A stretch of DNA of 64,000 bases, from NCBI GenBank assembly GCA_902768975.1, contig CACXMZ010000005.1:298135-362134 (forward strand), in the 5' to 3' direction. The position numbers and the translations under genes are program-made. A model generated the notes under the pieces. It made no database searches and was not told the origin of the DNA. It worked only from the letters and a program-made list of their open reading frames with translations. The DNA comes from an uncultured Coriobacteriaceae bacterium. Lineage in GTDB: Bacteria > Actinomycetota > Coriobacteriia > Coriobacteriales > Eggerthellaceae. Below are positions 58,744 through 64,000 of this stretch, one piece after another (the first letter of the stretch is position 1; every line of letters begins with the position of its first letter).

Positions 58744-60759
58744 CTACTTGAATTGCGAAGGATGTGCTTCGAAGAAGTCCGTGCGTGGGGGCAGTTCCTT
58801 GACCGCATGAGCACCAGCCGCCACTTCTTCAGGCGTACAGAGTTCTTCCATGCTTTCGAAGCTGTTATTCCACGAAAAGAACTTCGCAGAGTCCAGCTGC
58901 AGGTAGTCGCAAATGCGCTCGCAGCCCGAAGGAACCACGGGGTGCATGAGCAGCGTGCAAATCCATAGTAAATAGAAGGAGTCGACGAGCACCTGGCGGC
59001 GCGCTTCAACGCTCCCCGCTTCTTCGGCACTCTTGATTTCCGCGCTCCAATACTGGTTGGCATAGCGAATGAATTCGTCCATGAGCGACATGATGGAATG
59101 CAGTTCCACCTTAGCCATAATGGCGTCGTAACGCGCGAGAGCGTCCATGGCGCGTTCCACCACTTCTGCGCTGGGTGTGCCCAGGGGCATGGCGCAGTCG
59201 AAGTTTTTCTTTGCTTCATACAGGCAGCTGCGCGCCAGGCGGTTGAACACCTTGGTAAGCAGGGCGCCTTCCTTGAGCACCGGGTCGGAAACGCGCGGAT
59301 CGTTTTTCTTTTCTTCGTCTTCTTCGAAGGCCTTGGGCTTAAAGCCCACGCTGCGCTGGTCCAGACCTAAGGCCAACCAATGCGCACGCAGTTGTTCGAC
59401 CGTGTAGTGGTCGAGCAATTCGTCGGCCGAAGGCGGCTTGACCGCGCCTGAAGACGAAGCCTTCTTGTTGCCCAGAAGCATATGGTGGTTGGCAATAAGA
59501 TGGGTCTGGCGCAGGTCCGTGCCCGTAGGTTGGAGCGCGCGGCCGTTGCTTTCTTGCGTTGCCGCCCACAGCGCAGGCTGGGCCACGCCATAGAAGTAAA
59601 TATTGTCCTGGCCAATAAACTGGTAGACGCGCGCTTCGTCGCTGCACCAGAATTCGCGCCACGACTCTTGCGCATTGCCGCGCATTTCTTCAGCAGCCAT
59701 GGTAAAGCTAATGGGCGCCCACAGGCTTTCGGGCCAGCACCACACCGTGAGGCCTTCCACCCCGTCCATTACCGGCACGGGCACACCCCAGTCGATGTTG
59801 CCCGAAATACGGAAAGGCGTAAGCGCCTTGCCCGTGCGGAAGCGGATGCCCGCCGCACTTAGGGCGTCGCGCGCAACATCGCGGTCGTAGATGTTTTCGA
59901 AATGCAGTTCGAAGCTCTGCTTGCCCTTTTCGGCTTCCACATAGCTGTGTGCGGGCAGTGCATCTTTAAGGGCCGCATAGTCTTCGTAGGCTTCGTTCTT
60001 TACAAAGATAATGGGCGTGCCCAAGAATTCATTAACCGTTTCTGGCACAACCACACGCACGCCAGGGTCCTGTTCTTGCAGCTTAGTAAACTCGCGCAAA
60101 TATTCGGTAAAGCCAGGCAGGTCGAAATACCAATTTTGGACCGGGCGCAATTCGGGCGTGGTTCCCGTAATGCTCGAAACCGGGCGGATAAGGTCGGCCG
60201 GGTCGTACTGGTGGCCCATGTCGCATTCGTCGGCGTAGCCCTTTTCGCCCTTGCAGCCCTGCACGGGGCAAAAGCCCTGCACCTGGCGGCCGTTGAGGAA
60301 GGTCTGGGCTTCCGCGTCGTAGAATTGCATGGTCTCTGACACGTGCAAATAACCATTGGCATGGAGGCGTTCTATGAAGCGCGCCGAAAAGGCATGGTGA
60401 ATTTCACCCGCGCGCCCAAGGCCGCTGCCTTCGTAGATGTCCAGGCTAATGTCGTAGGAGTCGAGGGTGTGCTTTTGGGCGTCGTGGTTGGCTTGCACGT
60501 AGTCCAAGATGCTGCCCGTGAAGCCTTCGTCTTCAACCTTTTTGCGGAAGCCTTCGTTGATGGGCGAACCGTAGCAGTCCGTGCCCGAAACGAAGCGCAC
60601 GTTTTCAGCGCCAATACGGTCGCGCAGGAAACGCGCGAAGCAGTCGGCGGGAACAAAGACGCCGCCCACATGTCCAAAGTGAAGCCCCTTGTTGCCATAG
60701 GGCATGCCCGCAGTTACTACTGCGCGTTTGGGCCATTCTTGTTGTGAAAATTCAGCCAC
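58744..60759 (-). CDS. metG: Methionyl-tRNA synthetase with non-canonical KMSKS motif
   Basis: 671 residues from a GTG at 60759 (ggggaa upstream). HIGH-type motif HFGH at 27-30 in YGNKGLHFGHVGG; zinc region CPVQGCKG and ECDMGH near residue 165; core phrases RFVSGTDCYGSPINEG and GIRFRTGKALTPFRISGNIDWGVPVP (in pieces). Where KMSKS is expected the sequence reads LGNKKASSSGAVKPPSADELLDHY, so the loop is KKASSS. No C-terminal EMAP-like tRNA-binding domain. It is the only MetRS in the window and sits in the fsa-rho-metG series, so it is likely functional but from a divergent class. Confidence 0.85.
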   Translation of the reverse strand: MAEFSQQEWPKRAVVTAGMPYGNKGLHFGHVGGVFVPADCFARFLRDRIGAENVRFVSGTDCYGSPINEGFRKKVEDEGFTGSILDYVQANHDAQKHTLDSYDISLDIYEGSGLGRAGEIHHAFSARFIERLHANGYLHVSETMQFYDAEAQTFLNGRQVQGFCPVQGCKGEKGYADECDMGHQYDPADLIRPVSSITGTTPELRPVQNWYFDLPGFTEYLREFTKLQEQDPGVRVVVPETVNEFLGTPIIFVKNEAYEDYAALKDALPAHSYVEAEKGKQSFELHFENIYDRDVARDALSAAGIRFRTGKALTPFRISGNIDWGVPVPVMDGVEGLTVWCWPESLWAPISFTMAAEEMRGNAQESWREFWCSDEARVYQFIGQDNIYFYGVAQPALWAATQESNGRALQPTGTDLRQTHLIANHHMLLGNKKASSSGAVKPPSADELLDHYTVEQLRAHWLALGLDQRSVGFKPKAFEEDEEKKNDPRVSDPVLKEGALLTKVFNRLARSCLYEAKKNFDCAMPLGTPSAEVVERAMDALARYDAIMAKVELHSIMSLMDEFIRYANQYWSAEIKSAEEAGSVEARRQVLVDSFYLLWICTLLMHPVVPSGCERICDYLQLDSAKFFSWNNSFESMEELCTPEEVAAGAHAVKELPPRTDFFEAHPSQFK

Positions 60760-60840
60760 TCTATTCCCCTGCTTGTTGCTCTTGCCTATTTCTACTTGCC
60801 TGTGATTATTGACTTAATTGCCCATACGTGACGCGCCAGC

Positions 60841-62667
60841 CTAGAGTTCAAAGTTTTCGTCGGAGCGTGCCGTTTGTGCCTTCTTGGCAGTGCGCAGCAA
60901 GAACTCTTGGTTGTTGTTGGTTTGCTTAAGCGACTTGATAAGCATGTCCATGGCACGTTCGGTGTTGTTCATGTTTGCCAGCAGGCGACGTACCGCCCAA
61001 ATAAGCGGTGCTTCCTGCGGGTCGAGCAGCAGGTCTTCCTTGCGCGTGCCCGAAGCCACGGGGTCGATAGCCGGGAAAATGCGGCGGTCGGCCAGGTTGC
61101 GATCGAGCTTGAGTTCCATGTTGCCCGTGCCCTTGAATTCTTCGAAGATAACTTCGTCCATCTTGGAGCCCGTGTCGATAAGGGCGGATGCCAGGATGGT
61201 GAGGCTACCGCCGCCTTCGATGTTGCGGGCGGCGCCCAGGAAGCGCTTCGGCGGGTACAGGGCCGTGGAGTCCACACCACCAGAAAGGATGCGGCCGCTG
61301 GCGGGCTGGGCCAAGTTGTAGGCGCGTGCCAGACGCGTAATGGAGTCGAGCAGGATAACCACGTCGTGGCCCATTTCAACAAGGCGCTTGGCACGTTCGA
61401 TGACCATTTCGGCCACGGCGATATGGTTTTCACTCGGCATGTCGAAGGTGGACGATACCACTTCGCCCTTGATGGAGCGCTGCATGTCGGTCACTTCTTC
61501 GGGGCGTTCGTCCACGAGCAAGCACATAAGGTGCACTTCGGGGTTGTTCGCCGAAATGGCCGCTGCAATGTCTTTAAGCACGGTGGTCTTGCCTGCCTTC
61601 GGGGGCGAAACAATGAGGCCTCGCTGGCCCTTGCCGATAGGTGCACACAGGTCGATGACGCGCGCCGTGGTGGCAGACTTGCCATGTTCCATAAGCAGGC
61701 GTTCGTCGGGGTACACCGGCGTGAGGTCGCCAAAGCGCGGGCGGCCCTGCAGTTCTTCAACCGTCTTGCCATTGACGGACTTGATCTTTTGGAGGGCGGC
61801 ATACTTTTCGCTGCTGCGGGCCGGGCGCGTTTGCCCTGCCACCAAGTCGCCCTTGCGCAGGCCGTTGCGGCGGATGAGGCTGGTGCCCACATACACGTCG
61901 CCTTCGCCGGGCAGATAGTTTTCTGCGCGCAGGAAACCGTAGCCGTCGGAAAGAATGTCCAGGACGCCTTCGACGTCCACGAAGCCTTCCTTCTTCGCGT
62001 TGGCTTCAAGGACCGCCGCGATAAGTTCAGCTTTCTTCATGGCTTTATGGTCGATCTCAAGTTCTTCGGCCTTTTCGCGCAGTTCGCTCACCTTCATTTC
62101 GGCGAGTTCTTCTTCGGTCAAGGAAGGAACCACAGGTTCGTTGTTCTGGTTGTGCTTGTTGCGGCCCTTCTTGTTGCGCTTGCCGTTGCCGTTGTTGTGG
62201 CCGCCGTGACCATTAGATTCAGATGCTTCTTCGCCTTCTTCGGCTTCGTGGGCTTCGTCTGCGCTTCCATGGGAAGAACCTACGGTGCGGCTGCGGCGGC
62301 GCGCGGTGCGGTGCGATGCCCCGTCTTCCGCTTCTTCGCCGGCGGCTTCTTCGCCTTCGGCACCTTCGGTTTCTTCGGCAGCCTTGCGGCTCTTGCGCTT
62401 GCGTGGCGCCGAAGGAATTTCGTCCGCCAATTCGTGAACAGCGCCACCGGCTACATAAGCTTCGAGGGGCACTTCTTCGGACTGGAAGTCTGGTTCAGGC
62501 GCCGAAACATAGGGTTCGGGTTCTTGATGCGTTTCCGTTTCGTCGGAAGCGAATGCGGTGTAGCCCGTGAACCCGCCTTCAGGGATTTCAAACCCGTCGT
62601 CGGTGCCACCGAAGCTAAAGCCACCTGCTTGTTCTTCGTTCATTTCTGTGTTTTGTTCTTTGCTCAT
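60841..62667 (-). CDS. rho: Transcription termination factor Rho with disordered N-terminal insertion
   Basis: 608 residues, against about 420 in E. coli. Residues about 1-185 are low complexity: acidic stretches, a KRKSRK patch, a GHGGHNNGNGKRNKKGRNKH segment. Then the Rho N-domain (ELREKAEELEIDHKAMKKAELI), the RNA-binding cold-shock-like domain (LDILSDGYGFLR), and the ATPase with Walker A SPPKAGKTTVLKDIA, Walker B-type DVVILLDSITRLARAYN, and RNA-translocating loops. N-terminal extensions are typical of high-GC actinobacterial Rho. The ATG directly follows the fsa stop, so the genes are coupled. Confidence 0.96.
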   Translation of the reverse strand: MSKEQNTEMNEEQAGGFSFGGTDDGFEIPEGGFTGYTAFASDETETHQEPEPYVSAPEPDFQSEEVPLEAYVAGGAVHELADEIPSAPRKRKSRKAAEETEGAEGEEAAGEEAEDGASHRTARRRSRTVGSSHGSADEAHEAEEGEEASESNGHGGHNNGNGKRNKKGRNKHNQNNEPVVPSLTEEELAEMKVSELREKAEELEIDHKAMKKAELIAAVLEANAKKEGFVDVEGVLDILSDGYGFLRAENYLPGEGDVYVGTSLIRRNGLRKGDLVAGQTRPARSSEKYAALQKIKSVNGKTVEELQGRPRFGDLTPVYPDERLLMEHGKSATTARVIDLCAPIGKGQRGLIVSPPKAGKTTVLKDIAAAISANNPEVHLMCLLVDERPEEVTDMQRSIKGEVVSSTFDMPSENHIAVAEMVIERAKRLVEMGHDVVILLDSITRLARAYNLAQPASGRILSGGVDSTALYPPKRFLGAARNIEGGGSLTILASALIDTGSKMDEVIFEEFKGTGNMELKLDRNLADRRIFPAIDPVASGTRKEDLLLDPQEAPLIWAVRRLLANMNNTERAMDMLIKSLKQTNNNQEFLLRTAKKAQTARSDENFEL

Positions 62668-63342
62668 TTATTGTACTTTCTCCCAGTCCTTCATAAAGGA
62701 TTCCAGGCCAGCGTCCGTCAGCGGATGCTGGACCATTTTCTTGAGTACGCCAAAGGGAACCGTGGCGATGTCGGCGCCCATGAGCGCGCACTGCGTCACA
62801 TGGTTGGCGCTGCGCACGGAAGCCGCAATGATTTCAATTTGTTCGCCCTTTACGGTGTGGGCAGTGAAGTCGTAGTTGTTAATGGCGTCCACGATGTTTT
62901 CCACCTGGGCCAGGCCGTCGTCGGAAATGTCGTCGAAGCGGCCGATGAAGGGGCTGATGTAGCGAGCGCCCGCACGGGCAGCCAGAAGCGCCTGCGGCAC
63001 GCTAAAGCACAGGGTCATGTTTACGGGGACGCCGTGCTTGGCCAGTTCCTTGGTGGCGGCCAGGCCTTCCACCATAGTGGGAACCTTCACCACTACGTTG
63101 GGAGCGATTTCCGCCAGCTCCAGGCCGTCGCGCACAATTTCGTCGCGCGTCATGGCAACGCTTTCGGCCGAAACGGGGCCGTCCACGATGTCGCAAATGC
63201 GCTTGATGTGCGCATGGAATTCGTCCAGTTTGCCACCAATCTTTGCATAGAGCGTGGGGTTGGTGGTAACGCCTGCGATGGCACCCCAACTGGCTGCTTC
63301 TTCAATTTCAGCCAAGTCGGCTGTGTCCAAGAAGAATTTCAT
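62668..63342 (-). CDS. fsa: Transaldolase-like fructose-6-phosphate aldolase
   Basis: 224 residues, the short (about 220) transaldolase subfamily. Begins MKFFLDTADLAEIEEAASWG; has GVTTNPTLYAKIGG (residues 24-37), VVVKVPTMVEGLAATKELA with the Schiff-base lysine (about residues 79-97), and GARYISPFIGRFDDIS. It acts either as a transaldolase in the pentose phosphate pathway or as a fructose-6-phosphate aldolase; sequence alone does not decide. First gene of fsa-rho, directly abutting rho, with a good promoter upstream. Confidence 0.92.
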   Translation of the reverse strand: MKFFLDTADLAEIEEAASWGAIAGVTTNPTLYAKIGGKLDEFHAHIKRICDIVDGPVSAESVAMTRDEIVRDGLELAEIAPNVVVKVPTMVEGLAATKELAKHGVPVNMTLCFSVPQALLAARAGARYISPFIGRFDDISDDGLAQVENIVDAINNYDFTAHTVKGEQIEIIAASVRSANHVTQCALMGADIATVPFGVLKKMVQHPLTDAGLESFMKDWEKVQ

Positions 63343-63455
63343 TTGTCCCCCTAAGGTGAGTTCCCTACCAGGTGCATGCGCGCAGCTACGAGCGAGCGCT
63401 ATCTGAAAAGGGATTTGAAACGAACTACACGCAGTATGCCCCGCGTGCGCAAACT

Positions 63456-63484
63456 ATAGTACGCAACTTATGCGCCGCATGCAA
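63456..63484 (-). promoter_or_regulatory. Sigma-70-type promoter of the fsa-rho operon
   Basis: TTGCAT (63479-63484) and TACTAT (63456-63461) on the - strand, 17 bases apart, about 115 nt before the fsa start. The surrounding 63343-63725 stretch is AT-rich with no other gene. Confidence 0.65.
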
Positions 63485-63659
63485 GCGAATTTATGAAATT
63501 ATATAAGGCCCCAACATTGAATAACACATCATTGAAAAAAGCTTGCATAGCTATCATTAGGTAGATTTTACACCAGGAATAAATAAGCTTATTTGGCTGG
63601 GCTATAAAACGTTTTAAGGCCCCCACTTTTCAACCCTTGCATAAACTCGGCATTTTCAC

Positions 63660-63724
63660 TGCAATAATATTGCAACGATAATTTTTCGTTGTAAGAATAT
63701 TGCAACGATAATTTTTTCGTTGTA
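63660..63724. repeat. Tandem palindromes of the TTGCAACGA type
   Basis: TTGCAACGATAATTTTTCG and TTGTAA (63670-63694) form an inverted repeat (TTGCAACGA/TCGTTGTAA). It recurs at 63700-63724 with one extra T. A third palindrome, TGCAATAATATTGCA (63660-63674), overlaps the first. They look like repeated operator sites and end exactly where the truncated gene begins. Confidence 0.6.
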
Positions 63725-63725
63725 G

Positions 63726-64000
63726 AAACCAGGTCCGCTACCCCCAGGTATCACTGAAGAAGAATATTTGAGCGGCAGTATTTCACATCTTCGTAATCCA
63801 ATTATTGCTCAAGTGTTTTACCGACTGCGCCTTATCGAAATGTTTGGTACGGGCATTGTACGTATTAATCGTGCGTATTCAGAAGCCTCTACTAAACCAA
63901 ACTTTTATATAAGCCAACAATCTATTGTCGTTTCCCTACCAACCATTAATGGCCATAGTGATGAAGCACTGTCTGACGTTGAAGAAGCAATCATAGAACT
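63726..64000 (+). pseudogene. 5'-truncated AlbA_2/COG2865-type ATP-binding regulator (remnant, runs off the window)
   Basis: The + strand reads KPGPLPPGITEEEYLSGSIS, then LRNPIIAQVFYRLRLIEMFG and TGIVRINRAYSEA, matching the second half of large AlbA_2/DUF4062-like ATP-binding wHTH proteins (COG2865 group) after their GHKL-like region. An in-frame TAG at 63723-63725 stands directly before it, and no start codon with a ribosome site follows before the first ATG at about 63840. The N-terminal half is therefore missing and the gene is probably dead, unless a short wHTH-only product is made. The 3' part continues outside the window. Family assignment is by eye. Confidence 0.6.

Noticed and set aside
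60874..63354. An 826-codon open frame antisense to rho and fsa
   Set aside because: It spans two well-supported coupled genes on the other strand and its sequence is of shadow type (Phe/Val/His/Gly-rich without motifs).

Overview
The window looks like chromosome from an anaerobic, respiring Coriobacteriia-type actinobacterium, most likely Eggerthellaceae or a close relative. This is an inference from gene content: a one-polypeptide pyruvate:ferredoxin oxidoreductase, a Tat-exported molybdopterin oxidoreductase with ferredoxin and NrfD subunits plus a TorD chaperone, a pentaheme cytochrome lipoprotein, flavin-dependent thymidylate synthase, and core proteins carrying long low-complexity charged tails. 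Only serC, a TetR gene, a methyltransferase gene and a broken gene at the right edge lie on the + strand. Everything else reads on the - strand, so operons run from high to low coordinates.

Layout. 1-11.2 kb: nusA (partial) and rimP behind a leader terminator; leuA, ilvN, ilvB; pyrE; a purine permease; the pyruvate oxidoreductase. 11.3-19.2 kb: an anaerobic respiration block with DmsA/B/C-like subunits, a GntR regulator, a slipin, a second NrfD-like protein and TorD. 19.2-29.2 kb: a ribosomal-protein operon from rplB to adk. It lacks rpsJ-rplC-rplD-rplW in front of rplB and map-infA-rpmJ-rpsM behind adk, and is bordered by unrelated genes. 29.4-32.1 kb: a GT8 glycosyltransferase coupled to a flippase-like membrane protein. 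32.3-44.2 kb: serC, then rpoD with a coupled small gene, then topA-tmk-holB-ricT-pncB-degV. 44.5-49.8 kb: cytochrome lipoprotein, TetR regulator, DUF1385 membrane protein, thyX, methyltransferase. 49.9-56.3 kb: a 2.1-kilo-residue surface protein whose central part differs in base composition from its ends. 56.7-63.3 kb: rpmE, a WWLRS-type surface protein, metG, rho, fsa. 63.4-64 kb: an AT-rich stretch with repeated palindromes abutting a 5'-truncated AlbA_2/COG2865-type gene.

The most unusual signal is non-coding. Three intergenic elements (about 33416-33582, 47819-47981 and 57418-57597) share a conserved core of three hairpins. Each is closed by a long outer stem whose sequence differs completely between copies while staying self-complementary. 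The first internal hairpin of one copy also differs in sequence but keeps its pairing. A second, unrelated set of long intergenic hairpins sits inside the ribosomal-protein operon (19844-19963, 21868-21968 and perhaps 25795-25881) and again has divergent but complementary arms. Such compensatory divergence points to conserved RNA or single-strand DNA structure, or to arm homogenisation by template switching. It is not what transposon terminal repeats would give.

All functions were read from sequence by eye. No similarity search, folding or codon statistics could be run.
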